This document shows positions 43,631 to 51,787 of a stretch of 64,000 bases of DNA, piece by piece. This DNA is from Saccharothrix saharensis (GTDB lineage Bacteria > Actinomycetota > Actinomycetes > Mycobacteriales > Pseudonocardiaceae): the NCBI RefSeq assembly GCF_006716745.1, contig NZ_VFPP01000001.1, positions 7,885,386 through 7,949,385 on the forward strand, read 5' to 3'. Position numbers and translations under genes: made by a program. Position 1 is the first letter of the stretch. Each line of letters opens with the position of its first letter. Under the pieces are notes generated by a model. The model did not search any database, was not told the DNA's origin, and saw only the letters and a program-made list of their open reading frames with translations.

Positions 43631-44418
43631 CGCACCCCGCCGGTCAGGTCGCCCGCGGGCACGTCGGCCCAGGCGCCGAGCTGGGTCATCCGCTCGCTGA
43701 CCGCGTGCGCGGTGGGTGACACGAGCTCGCCGGCGATCCGGCCGTCGGCGAGGAAGACGACGCGGTCGGCGTGCGCGGCGGCCACCGGGTCGTGCGTCAC
43801 GATCACCACGGTCTGGCCGACGTCGCGCACGGCCTGGCGCAGCAGGGCGAGGACTTCCAGCGCGGTGCGGGTGTCGAGCGCGCCGGTCGGCTCGTCGCCG
43901 AAGATCACGGCGGGCTCGGTGATCAGCGCGCGGGCGATGGCCACCCGCTGCTGCTGGCCGCCGGACAGCTCGCCGGGCCGGTGGTGGCGGCGTTCGGCCA
44001 GCCCGACCCGGGCGATGACGGCGTCCACCTGGGACCGCTTCGGCCGGCGGCCCGCCAGGCGCAGGGGCAGGCCGACGTTCTCCACCACGGTCAGCGCGGG
44101 CAGCAGGTTGAAGGACTGGAAGACGAAGCCGATGCGCTCGCGGCGCAACCGGGTCAGCTCGCGCTCGCTCAGGCCGGTGATCTCCTGCCCGTCGAGCAGG
44201 ACCGAGCCCGACGTGGGCCGGTCGAGGCCGGCCGCGCAGTGCAGCGCGGTGCTCTTGCCGGAACCGGAAGGCCCCATCACCGCGGTGAAGGTGCCACGCG
44301 CGATGCCGAGCGTGACTCCGTCAAGGGCCACTACGCCGTTCCGCTCGTTGCCGTAAACCTTGCGGACGGAATGCAGTCGGACGACGTCATCCACGCCTTG
44401 AATCGGAGATAGATTCAC
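43627..44418 (-). CDS. ABC transporter ATPase (LolD/MacB-like)
   Basis: This 263-residue ATPase has Walker A GPSGSGKST (about residue 50), Q-loop VFQSFNLLPALTVVENV, signature LSGGQQQRVAIARAL (about 150) and Walker B VIFGDEPTGALDT. The LPALTVVENV and EPTGALD patterns are typical of the LolD/MacB/FtsE group that works with FtsX permeases. I chose the GTG at 44418 because GGGGAG lies 7 nt upstream, and 26 residues of extra N-terminus precede the ATPase core. It is the first gene of the exporter operon, divergent from the LysR gene. Confidence 0.88.
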   Translation of the reverse strand: MNLSPIQGVDDVVRLHSVRKVYGNERNGVVALDGVTLGIARGTFTAVMGPSGSGKSTALHCAAGLDRPTSGSVLLDGQEITGLSERELTRLRRERIGFVFQSFNLLPALTVVENVGLPLRLAGRRPKRSQVDAVIARVGLAERRHHRPGELSGGQQQRVAIARALITEPAVIFGDEPTGALDTRTALEVLALLRQAVRDVGQTVVIVTHDPVAAAHADRVVFLADGRIAGELVSPTAHAVSERMTQLGAWADVPAGDLTGGVR

Positions 44419-44541
44419 GTTCTTGCTCCCCACGTGGGACCTATCGGTGTGTGCACGCGCCGCAGACCATACGGACGTGATCACGCGGGCGGCACTGGTG
44501 CTGTCCCCCGCATCGCCCGTCGGGCCTGCCGGTGGAGTTCC

Positions 44542-44561
44542 TCTCCGCATCGGTGCGGAGA
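44542..44561. promoter_or_regulatory. inverted repeat in LysR-ABC intergenic region
   Basis: TCTCCGCA and TGCGGAGA form a perfect 8-bp inverted repeat around TCGG. It lies in the 373-bp divergent region between the ABC exporter and LysR genes and could be an operator or leader hairpin. Confidence 0.4.
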
Positions 44562-44626
44562 CAACGCGTAACCGACTTCGGAGTAGGTATGTGTGGGAGA
44601 TCGTAGCCACCGTTTCCATAATTTCT

Positions 44627-44640
44627 GTTGAGAACTCAAC
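44627..44640. promoter_or_regulatory. GTTGAG-AA-CTCAAC palindrome
   Basis: A 6-bp inverted repeat with a 2-bp centre lies 152 bp before the LysR start, in the most AT-rich part of the divergent region. LysR proteins usually bind interrupted palindromes in such positions, so autoregulation and control of the exporter are plausible. The rest of the 373-bp gap (44419-44791) shows no gene. Confidence 0.45.
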
Positions 44641-44791
44641 GAATAGTTGGCGGTCGCGTGAACTCCTCCACTCGCGTTCATCCGTGAGGTACGTTGACAC
44701 GGCCGCCCGGCACGAACGAGGCGGGGGCGGGAAATCCCCGAACCCGCCGGAGTTAGTGGACCCCGAGTAACGACGCGAAGGGGTTGGATGC

Positions 44792-45826
44792 ATGCACCTG
44801 GAGATACGTCACGCCAGGGTGGTCACCACCCTCGCCGAGGCCGGCAGCATCTCGAAGGCCGCGGCGAAGCTGTCCCTGCCCCAACCGAGCCTCACCGCCC
44901 AATTGAGACGGATCGAGAAGGCGGTTGGCGGCGATCTGTTCGTGCGTTCGGCCTTCGGGATTACTCCGACGCCGCTCGGAGAACGATTAATCCCGATGCT
45001 GGCCGATCTCGCCACCCGGGCCGACGCGGTGGTCGCGGAGGCGTCCTCGCTGTCGTCCGGAATTCTGCGGATCGGCAACGCCGAATGGACGCCCGTGACG
45101 CTGCGGCGGGCGCTGCAGTCGTCGCTGCCCTCGGTCGAGGTGCAGACCGTGACCCTGGACCCGGCCCTGGGCGTGGACGCGGTCAGCCGCGGCGAGCTCA
45201 CGGCGGCGCTCGTGCCCAGCCCGGAGGCGGTGGACGGGGTGCGGGAGCTGGACCCGTCGCTGGCCAAGGAGATCATCGTGCGCGAGCCGATCTGGCTGGC
45301 GCTGCCCCGCGACCACGCGCTGGCGCGCAGGACTACGGTGAGCCGAAGGCACATGCTGTCGCTGAGCTGGGTGCACCACGTGCCGGGGCACTGGTTCCAC
45401 GTCGTCGAGGAGCACCTGTTCCGCAAGCTCGACCATCCCACGCCGGAGGTCATGCACTACGCGGGCGGGCACGCCGAGGCGATGAGCTGGGTGCGTGACG
45501 CGGGGGCCGCGGCGCTCGCCACGCCGACCGGGTCCACGTCGGACGTGAGCCTGGTGGCGATGACCGAGCCGTTGCGCAGCAGGCTCCTGCTCGTGTGGCG
45601 GCCGGGGTCGATCCACCCGAACACGCTGCGGCAGCTGATCGACGCGCTGCGCCGGTACTACTGCGAGTACGCCCGCACGATCCCGCGCTACTGGAACTGG
45701 ATGACCGAGCGGCCGACCGACTTCCCGGAGCTGGCCGCGTTCCTGCCGCGCCCGAGCCGCTGGTGGCCGCGCGACTCGGCCGGCGACCAGCAGCCGGGCC
45801 CGGCGTCCCGCACCGCCGCCACCTGA
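44792..45826 (+). CDS. LysR family regulator with in-frame TTA codon
   Basis: This 344-residue LysR-type regulator has an N-terminal winged helix (about 1-60, EIRHARVVTTLAEAGSISKAAAKLSLPQPSLTAQLRRIEKAVGG) and a periplasmic-binding-like effector domain (about 85-290). The extra 40 C-terminal residues are longer than usual. Leu66 is encoded by TTA (44987-44989), the rare codon read by the bldA tRNA in streptomycetes, so translation may be tied to development. It is divergent from the exporter genes, which are the obvious targets. It ends at a strong hairpin. Confidence 0.88.
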   Translation: MHLEIRHARVVTTLAEAGSISKAAAKLSLPQPSLTAQLRRIEKAVGGDLFVRSAFGITPTPLGERLIPMLADLATRADAVVAEASSLSSGILRIGNAEWTPVTLRRALQSSLPSVEVQTVTLDPALGVDAVSRGELTAALVPSPEAVDGVRELDPSLAKEIIVREPIWLALPRDHALARRTTVSRRHMLSLSWVHHVPGHWFHVVEEHLFRKLDHPTPEVMHYAGGHAEAMSWVRDAGAAALATPTGSTSDVSLVAMTEPLRSRLLLVWRPGSIHPNTLRQLIDALRRYYCEYARTIPRYWNWMTERPTDFPELAAFLPRPSRWWPRDSAGDQQPGPASRTAAT

Positions 45827-45846
45827 CGCGTCCACTGGGGATGAAG

Positions 45847-45874
45847 GGCCACCTCGACCACCGTCGAGGTGGCC
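45847..45874 (+). terminator. terminator of LysR gene
   Basis: A perfect 12-bp stem (GGCCACCTCGAC and complement) with a CACC loop starts 20 bp after the stop and is followed by TCCTTC. It separates the LysR gene from the 22-bp repeat array. Confidence 0.8.
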
Positions 45875-45882
45875 TCCTTCGC

Positions 45883-46072
45883 GTGTGTCGAACCTCCAGG
45901 CCCCGTGTGTCGAACCTCCAGGCCCCGAGAGTCCTACGTTCGCGACCCCCGAGTTCAACGCTCAGGTCCGGACGTCGGGTACCCGAGCGTTGAATTCAGG
46001 GGTCCTGAACGTAGGACTCACGAGGCCTGGAGGTTCGACACACGGGACCTGAGCGTTCGACTCACGCGGTCA
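45883..46072. repeat. inverted pair of 22-bp repeat arrays
   Basis: The right half (45985-46072) has four 22-bp units on the plus strand. The left half (45883-45963) has three and a half units of the same family on the minus strand. About 21 bp separate them, so the whole forms a large interrupted palindrome with EcoRI-like GTTGAATTC and GTAGGAC words. It belongs to the same family as 36605-36692. It lies between the regulator block and the KAS III operon. Confidence 0.78.
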
Positions 46073-46111
46073 GTGGAGTGTCAGCACGGTGTCAGTGGGC
46101 CTTGCGAACCT
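46069..46111 (+). promoter_or_regulatory. SARP-type promoter of KAS III operon (GTCAG boxes)
   Basis: The heptamers GTCAGTG (46069-46075), GTCAGCA (46080-46086) and GTCAGTG (46091-46097) are each separated by exactly 4 bp. A -10-like GAACCT (46106-46111) follows 8 bp after the last. This is the SARP direct-repeat geometry, but with a different word from the PKS promoter. The KAS III start is 39 bp further on. Confidence 0.7.
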
Positions 46112-46150
46112 TGATCCGGCAACGGACCAGGGCGAGCGAGGAGGACGCAC

Positions 46151-47077
46151 ATGACGGCGTTGGTGGCGGTGTCGAGTCACCTGCCCGAGACGGTGGCCGT
46201 CGCGGACCTGCAGGAGCCGCTCGGCCTCGACGACCAGCAGGTGCGCCGGTTCACCCGGCTCTACGGCCTGGACCGGATCTGCAAGTCCGACCTCTCCGAG
46301 GCGCAGCTGCTCATCGCGGCCGCCGAGAAGCTCGACGGGCTGCGCGGCCAGGAAGAGCGGGTCCGCTACCTCATCCGCGCCAAGGGCATGCGCACCACCG
46401 CGCCCTACCCCGTCAACCCCCTGCACGAGGTCCGCGAGGCGCTCGACCTCCGGCACGCCAAGACACTCGCCGTCGCCGACCACGGCTGCGCCACCGGGCT
46501 GCTCGCCATGGACGTCGCCGGCACGCTGCTGGCCGCCGACGGCGACCCCGACGCGCTGGCCCTGATCCTCGCGGGCGACAAGACGTTCACGCCGTTCACC
46601 CAGTGGGTCCGCGACACGTCGATCATGGGCGAGGGCATGGCCGCGATCCTGGTGGCCGCCGACGGCGACCGCGACCACGTGCGCGGCTACGCCAGCCGCA
46701 TCCACGGCCGCGACGACGGCGTGATCGACCTGACCCCGGAGATCGCCAAGGACGCCCGCCGCATCTACCAGGACGCGCTGGCCGAGGTCGTCGGCGCGGC
46801 CACCGAGGAAGCGGGCATCGGCGTCTCCGACATCGACCTGGTGCTGCCGCACAACGTCAACCGCGTCTCGTGGACGGTCGCGGCGAAGAACCTGGGCCTG
46901 CCCAACGACCGGTTCTTCCTGGACAACCTCGGCGCCACCGGCCACTGCTTCTGCGCCGACCCGTTCATCAACTACCAGACGGTGACCGAGCTCGGCTTGC
47001 TCAAGCCCGGCGACAAGTACCTGATGACGGCCGCCGGCCTCGGTCAGACGTTCGCCGCGATGGTCCTGGAGCACTGA
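46151..47077 (+). CDS. beta-ketoacyl-ACP synthase III (priming KS)
   Basis: This 308-residue KAS III has a complete triad: Cys113 in ADHGCATGLLAMD, His234 in LPHNVNRV and Asn259 in DNLGATGHC. It should condense a starter thioester with malonyl-ACP to prime the type II PKS. Being cotranscribed with the ATP-grasp, decarboxylase and ACP genes, its starter is probably the aminoacyl-ACP they make. GAGGAGG precedes the ATG. The ATP-grasp gene starts 1 bp after its stop. It is slightly shorter than FabH. Confidence 0.85.
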   Translation: MTALVAVSSHLPETVAVADLQEPLGLDDQQVRRFTRLYGLDRICKSDLSEAQLLIAAAEKLDGLRGQEERVRYLIRAKGMRTTAPYPVNPLHEVREALDLRHAKTLAVADHGCATGLLAMDVAGTLLAADGDPDALALILAGDKTFTPFTQWVRDTSIMGEGMAAILVAADGDRDHVRGYASRIHGRDDGVIDLTPEIAKDARRIYQDALAEVVGAATEEAGIGVSDIDLVLPHNVNRVSWTVAAKNLGLPNDRFFLDNLGATGHCFCADPFINYQTVTELGLLKPGDKYLMTAAGLGQTFAAMVLEH

Positions 47078-47078
47078 C

Positions 47079-48437
47079 ATGGACGAACCGGACTTCACCC
47101 GCAGGCTCAAGACGGCGCTGCTCGGCACGCCGGACGCCTCGCTCGCGTTCCTCGGCAACTTCGAGGTCGAGGAGCGGTGGGCGCTGGGCGAGCACACGCT
47201 GCCCCGGCTCTCGGCCGAGAGCGGCGCGGCCGTGGTCAACCACATGGACGAGTTCGCGCTCCTGCTCGCGGGCGGCGGCGACCACGTGGTGCTCAAGGCC
47301 GCACCCGACCCCGTCTACCTGGCCTACCTCACCGACCTGGGCATCGACCTGCCGACCGTGCACGTCGTCGCCGACTCCGACCCGCGCCGCACGGTCACCG
47401 CCGACGCCCTGGCCGACCCCGCGATGCTGAGGACGCTGGCCGGTCTCGCCGAGCGGGGCGTGCGGCTGACCGCGCACGGCGTGTCCGACCTCGAAGTCGA
47501 CCTCGCCGAACGCACCGGCATGGCCCTGGCCGCGCCGGACGCCGCGACGTGCAAGACCGTCAACAGCAAGGTCTACAGCCGACGCGCCGCCGACGAGCTG
47601 GGACTGCGCCAGCCCACCGGGTGGGCCTGCGAGACGGTGGACGAGCTGCGCGAGGCGTTCGACCGGGCCCGCCCGCTGGTCGCCGAAGGCCGCAAGGTCG
47701 TGGTGAAGGAGGCGCTGGGCGTCTCCGGCAAGGGCATCGCGGTGCTGGAGGGCGAGCGCCGGATGGACCGCCTGCTCGGCATGGTCGCCAAGCAGGTCGC
47801 CAAGTCCGGCCGGCCGCGGCTCGCGTTCGTGGTGGAGGAGTGGGTCGCCAAGCGCGCCGACCTCAACTACCAGTTCACCGTGGCCCGCGACGGCGACGTG
47901 CGGTTCGACTTCGTCAAGGAGCTGCACACCGAAGGCGGAGTCCACAAAGGACACCGCATGCCCGCGAGGCTGTCCGACGGCCAGGTCGCCGAACTCGTCG
48001 AGACCGCGCACCGGCTGGGCAAGAAGCTCGCCGCGGACGGCTACTTCGGCGTGGTCGGCGTGGACGCGATGGTCGACCCCGACGACGGCCTGTACCCCGT
48101 CGTCGAGATCAACGCCCGCAACAACATGTCCACATACCAGGCCCGCGTGCAGGAGCGGTTCGTCGGCACCGGGCAGGTCGCGCTGGCGCGGCACTACCCC
48201 GTGCGGCTGAGCCGCAGGCTGCCGTTCGCCGAGGTCCGCGAGCTGCTGCGCGGCCTGCTGCTCGACCGGGCCGGCGGCACCGGCCTGCTGGTCAACAACT
48301 TCGCCACGGTCAACGCGGGCCACCGCGCCGACTCGGCGTTCGACGGGCGGCTCTACGGCCTGCTCGTGGCGTCGTCGGACGAGCAGCTGCGCGCCGTGGA
48401 CGACGACATCACCGCCCGACTGGAGGCGCGACCGTGA
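47079..48437 (+). CDS. ATP-grasp ligase (BtrJ-like, aminoacyl-ACP forming)
   Basis: This 452-residue protein has a pre-ATP-grasp N-terminal region (1-150) and an ATP-grasp core. The nucleotide Lys residues are in KTVNSKVYSRR and VVVKEALGVSGKGIAVLE (about 205-222), and metal ligands are in VVEINARNNMSTYQ (about 345). Next to a PLP decarboxylase and an ACP this recalls BtrJ of butirosin biosynthesis, which joins glutamate to the BtrI ACP. I infer gamma-glutamyl-ACP formation, but another amino acid is possible. It overlaps the decarboxylase gene by 4 bp. Confidence 0.72.
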   Translation: MDEPDFTRRLKTALLGTPDASLAFLGNFEVEERWALGEHTLPRLSAESGAAVVNHMDEFALLLAGGGDHVVLKAAPDPVYLAYLTDLGIDLPTVHVVADSDPRRTVTADALADPAMLRTLAGLAERGVRLTAHGVSDLEVDLAERTGMALAAPDAATCKTVNSKVYSRRAADELGLRQPTGWACETVDELREAFDRARPLVAEGRKVVVKEALGVSGKGIAVLEGERRMDRLLGMVAKQVAKSGRPRLAFVVEEWVAKRADLNYQFTVARDGDVRFDFVKELHTEGGVHKGHRMPARLSDGQVAELVETAHRLGKKLAADGYFGVVGVDAMVDPDDGLYPVVEINARNNMSTYQARVQERFVGTGQVALARHYPVRLSRRLPFAEVRELLRGLLLDRAGGTGLLVNNFATVNAGHRADSAFDGRLYGLLVASSDEQLRAVDDDITARLEARP

Positions 48438-49735
48438 CCGCTGAGTTCGAGGTCCAGGGCATCGGGATCACCGAGATCGCCGAGCGGTACGGCACACCGC
48501 TGTACCTCTACGACGGCGACGAGCTGGAAGCGCGGGTGGACGGGCTCAAGGAGCTGCTGCACCCCCGGCTGGAGTTCTTCTTCTCGCTCAAGTCGAACCC
48601 CAACATCGGCGTGCTGTCCGTGCTGCACGGCCGGGGCGCGCGCGCCGAGGTGTCCTCGATGGCCGAGCTGGTCACCGCGCGCCGCGCGGGCGTCGACCCG
48701 GCCGACATCATCTTCCTCGGACCGGGCAAGAGCGCCGACGAGCTGGCCGCGTGCCTGGACGAGGGCGTCTACGCGATCGTGTGCGAGTCGTTCGGCGAGC
48801 TCGCGCTGATCGACGAGTTCGCCGGGCTGCGGGGAGTGCGCGCGCCCGTCGCGCTGCGCGTCAACCCGAGCTTCTCGGTCAAGGGCTCCGGCCTCACCAT
48901 GGGCGGCAAGCCGCGCCAGTTCGGCATCGACGAGCCGCAGCTGTTCGCCGCCGACGACCTCGTGGCCCGGCACCCGAACGTCCGGTTCCTGGGCGTGCAG
49001 GTCTACATGGGCACCCGCATCCTGTCCGAGGAGGCGGTCGCCGAGAACACCGAGCGGATCTTCGAGCTGGCCGACCGGCTCGCCGACCACCTCGGCATCC
49101 CGCTGGAGCTGGTCGACGTCGGCGGCGGCCTCGGCGTGGCCTACTTCGACGGCGAGCGCGACCTCGACCTCGCGCTGCTCGCCGCCCGCGTCAACCCGAT
49201 CATCGCGGAGTTCGCCGACCGGCACCCCGGCACCCGGCTGGTGATGGAGCTCGGCCGCTACCTCACCGCCACGTCCGGCACGTACGTCGTGCGCGTGCGC
49301 TACGTGAAGGAGTCCATGGGGGAGCGGTTCGCGGTGGCCGACGGCGGCACCAACCACCACATGGCGGCGGTGGGCATCGGGTCGTTCGTCAAGCGCAACT
49401 TCCCCATGCGGGTGCTCAACCGGGTCGACGAGCCCGCCACCGAGAGCTGGCACGTCACCGGGCCGCTGTGCACACCCAACGACACCCTCGGCAAGAAGGT
49501 CGAGCTGCCGCCCGTGCGACCCGGCGACCTCGTCGGCGTGCTGCGCTCCGGCGCGTACGGCCCGACCGCCTCGCCGGTGCTGTTCCTCAGCCACGGCTAC
49601 CCGGCGGAAGTGCTCGTCCACGGCGGCCGCGCGCACCTGGTGCGCTCCCGCGACGAGACCGAGGACCTGCTGCGCCACCAACACCTCCCCGACCGCGCCG
49701 CCGCCACGGCTCTCACCGAAGGAACCGCATCATGA
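48434..49735 (+). CDS. fold-type III PLP decarboxylase (BtrK/LysA-like)
   Basis: This 433-residue alanine-racemase-fold decarboxylase has the PLP Lys in FFSLKSNPN (about residue 55), the glycine loop VDVGGGLGVAYFDGE (about 230) and the second active-site segment GPLCTPNDTLGKK with catalytic Cys (about 352). The group includes diaminopimelate and ornithine decarboxylases and BtrK, which decarboxylates gamma-glutamyl-ACP to 4-aminobutyryl-ACP. The coupled ATP-grasp and ACP genes on either side favour the BtrK role. It overlaps both neighbours by 4 bp. Confidence 0.8.
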   Translation: MTAEFEVQGIGITEIAERYGTPLYLYDGDELEARVDGLKELLHPRLEFFFSLKSNPNIGVLSVLHGRGARAEVSSMAELVTARRAGVDPADIIFLGPGKSADELAACLDEGVYAIVCESFGELALIDEFAGLRGVRAPVALRVNPSFSVKGSGLTMGGKPRQFGIDEPQLFAADDLVARHPNVRFLGVQVYMGTRILSEEAVAENTERIFELADRLADHLGIPLELVDVGGGLGVAYFDGERDLDLALLAARVNPIIAEFADRHPGTRLVMELGRYLTATSGTYVVRVRYVKESMGERFAVADGGTNHHMAAVGIGSFVKRNFPMRVLNRVDEPATESWHVTGPLCTPNDTLGKKVELPPVRPGDLVGVLRSGAYGPTASPVLFLSHGYPAEVLVHGGRAHLVRSRDETEDLLRHQHLPDRAAATALTEGTAS

Positions 49736-50004
49736 GCGAATCCACCACCGTCGCCCCCCGCGAGCGGATCGTCGGCGCCATCACCGCCGTCCTGGCCCAG
49801 GTGCTGGACTACGACCTGCCGGAGCTGACCGAGCAGTCCCGGCTGTTCGACGAGCTCGGGCTCGACTCGACCGGCGTCTTCGAGCTGCTGATGCAGCTGG
49901 AGGAGGCGCTGGAGGTCGAGTTCGACACCGACAACCTGGAGATGGCGCACTTCGAGACGGTCCGCTCGCTGGCCGACTTCGTCGCCGCGGAAATGGACCG
50001 CTAG
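49732..50004 (+). CDS. acyl carrier protein (starter-unit ACP)
   Basis: This 90-residue carrier protein has the phosphopantetheine Ser in FDELGLDSTGVFELLMQLEE (about residue 42). It probably carries the amino acid activated by the ATP-grasp enzyme while the PLP enzyme decarboxylates it, as BtrI does for butirosin. It is distinct from the PKS ACP at 30.2 kb. The start overlaps the decarboxylase stop (ATGA), and the KAS III-like gene begins 2 bp after it. Confidence 0.85.
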   Translation: MSESTTVAPRERIVGAITAVLAQVLDYDLPELTEQSRLFDELGLDSTGVFELLMQLEEALEVEFDTDNLEMAHFETVRSLADFVAAEMDR

Positions 50005-50006
50005 CC

Positions 50007-50846
50007 GTGTACCGGACCACCGCGCCCACGTTGTCCCGTCCGGCGGACGCGCGGACGTTGGGGCTGTCGCGGGTCGTGCGGACCCGCGCCACCCCCGACC
50101 GCGCGCTCGACGACGAGTTCTCGTTGCGCCACTTCACCGACCTGACCTCGCTCTACGGGGTCGCCGTGCGGCCGGACGCGCTCGCCGCGCCCGGCACCAC
50201 GTTCACCGCGCTGACCCGGTCGCTGCACGCCGAGCTGGAGCCGTTGGGCCCGGTGGAGCTGGCGATCGTCGCCCACGCGACACCGGACCTGGACTGCCGG
50301 CTCGCCGCGGCCACGTACCTGGCCGAGGCGGTGCCGGGCGCGCCGCTGTCGTTCTCGGTGTCCGACGTCGGCCGGTGCGCGCCGTTCGCGGCGTTGCGGA
50401 TCGCGTCGGACTACGCGGCGCGGCACGGTTACACGCGGGCGTTGGTGGTGATCGCCGACCAGGCCACGTTGCCTTACGACTTGGGCGCGTACGAGGTGGC
50501 CGACCGGCCGGCCGGTGACGCCGGGGTGGCGTTGCTGCTGGAAGCCGGGGGTGCGCCGGTGTCGCTGGTGCACACGCCCGGGGTGTCGGTCACCGAGCTG
50601 CCGGACGCGGTGGCCGCCGGGTTGGCGTCGCTGGTGGGTCCGGACGAGCGGGTGGCCGTGGTCGCGGGCGCGGGGATCGACCCGGAGCTGGTGCGGCGCG
50701 GCGGGACCGTGCGGACCGCGCCGGTCGGGTACCCGTGCACGGCGCTGTGGGAGGGGCTGGCCGACTCGCTGGGGCGCGTGGTGCTCGTGGAGCACGACCC
50801 GGTGACCGGTGACCTGGGTCTGGCCGCGGTGGGTGAGGTCCGGTGA
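50007..50846 (+). CDS. KAS III-like protein lacking His and Asn
   Basis: This 279-residue thiolase-fold protein keeps the nucleophile-type Cys in SVSDVGRCAPFAALRIA (about residue 129). It lacks the KAS III His and Asn motifs: the His region reads VAVVAGAGIDPELV, and GYPCTALWEG stands where GNTxSAS would be. It is about 50 residues shorter than FabH. It may transfer an acyl group to another nucleophile, as some KAS III-like acyltransferases do, or be a non-catalytic partner. Tight coupling to ACP and dehydrogenase-like genes suggests action on the starter unit. Confidence 0.6.
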   Translation: MYRTTAPTLSRPADARTLGLSRVVRTRATPDRALDDEFSLRHFTDLTSLYGVAVRPDALAAPGTTFTALTRSLHAELEPLGPVELAIVAHATPDLDCRLAAATYLAEAVPGAPLSFSVSDVGRCAPFAALRIASDYAARHGYTRALVVIADQATLPYDLGAYEVADRPAGDAGVALLLEAGGAPVSLVHTPGVSVTELPDAVAAGLASLVGPDERVAVVAGAGIDPELVRRGGTVRTAPVGYPCTALWEGLADSLGRVVLVEHDPVTGDLGLAAVGEVR

Positions 50847-51787
50847 CGACGTCGGTGCGGTTGGGCGCGGAGGCGTTGTCGCGGTGCCACCTGACGGCGC
50901 GGGACGAAGGGCCGGCGCCGGCGTTGACGGTGCTGGGTTCGCTGGTCGTGCCGGGTCTGCTGCCGGCCGGACCGGGTGGGCACGCGGTCGTGCCGCAGGA
51001 GGTCGCGGCGTCGGCGGACCGGGTGTGGCTGGACGGCGTCGTGGTGGCGCGGTCGGCACTGGACGAGTCCACTGTGGATGCGGTTGACCTGCCGGGCGGC
51101 GCGGTCGTGCTGCTGCGTGGCTTGGGAACACGATCGGGTGAAGTCGGCTCGGAAATGTACGGAAACAGTGTTCTCGTACCTCGGTTGAGAGAAGCGGACG
51201 CCGAGACCGACCCCGCCACGTCCGACCAGCGGTCCGCCTGGGCCCTGGGACTGGTGTGGCTGCGGCTCGGGCTGTCGGAGGCGCTGCGCGAGACGTGCAT
51301 GCGCTACCTGAACGGCCGGCGCACCGGCAGCACCACGCTGCTCCAGCAGCAGATGGTGAAGTCGACCGTCGCCGACGGGCTGATCGAGCACCTGGAGGTG
51401 CGGGCGGTCCTGACGGGCGTCGACGCGGGCCGGCTGCCCGCCGTGATCGTGTCCCACCTGCACGCCCGCATCACCGCCGCCGACCGGTGGCTGGTGAACC
51501 TGCTGGGCGCGAGCGGGTACCTGGTCGGCGGCCCGGGGCAGGTCGCGCACCTGTCGGAGCTGCTGGCCGAGGCCTACGTCCCCGCCCCGACCGCCGACGC
51601 CGGGCCGGCCACCGACACGGGCCCGGCCGCCGACGCCGGGTGGGTCGCGGGACGCGCCGCCGACGCCGGGTGGGCTCCCGATGACGGGCGGATCGCGGGT
51701 CGTGCCGCGGACGCGGGGCCGGTCGCCGGTCGCACCGCGGACACCGGTCCGCCCGGGGGCGAGCGGTTCGCGGGTGGTGGGTGGTGA
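50843..51787 (+). CDS. acyl-CoA dehydrogenase-like protein without N-terminal domain, repeat tail
   Basis: Residues about 130-255 of this 314-residue protein match the C-terminal four-helix domain of acyl-CoA dehydrogenases (LGLVWLRLGLSEALRETCMRYLNGRR...ITAADRWLVNLLGASGYLVGG). The N-terminal helical and beta domains are replaced by an unrelated roughly 120-residue region. The last 55 residues are degenerate Ala/Asp/Gly repeats (AADAGWVAGRAADAG type) with no fold. The catalytic Glu is not evident. It may be an inactive partner of the next gene's enzyme. It overlaps both neighbours by 4 bp. Confidence 0.5.
   Translation: MTTSVRLGAEALSRCHLTARDEGPAPALTVLGSLVVPGLLPAGPGGHAVVPQEVAASADRVWLDGVVVARSALDESTVDAVDLPGGAVVLLRGLGTRSGEVGSEMYGNSVLVPRLREADAETDPATSDQRSAWALGLVWLRLGLSEALRETCMRYLNGRRTGSTTLLQQQMVKSTVADGLIEHLEVRAVLTGVDAGRLPAVIVSHLHARITAADRWLVNLLGASGYLVGGPGQVAHLSELLAEAYVPAPTADAGPATDTGPAADAGWVAGRAADAGWAPDDGRIAGRAADAGPVAGRTADTGPPGGERFAGGGW

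Noticed and set aside
48434..49735. Lysine biosynthesis diaminopimelate decarboxylase
   Set aside because: The fold is the same, but four-base overlaps with ATP-grasp and ACP genes favour a carrier-bound substrate. Not excluded without phylogeny.
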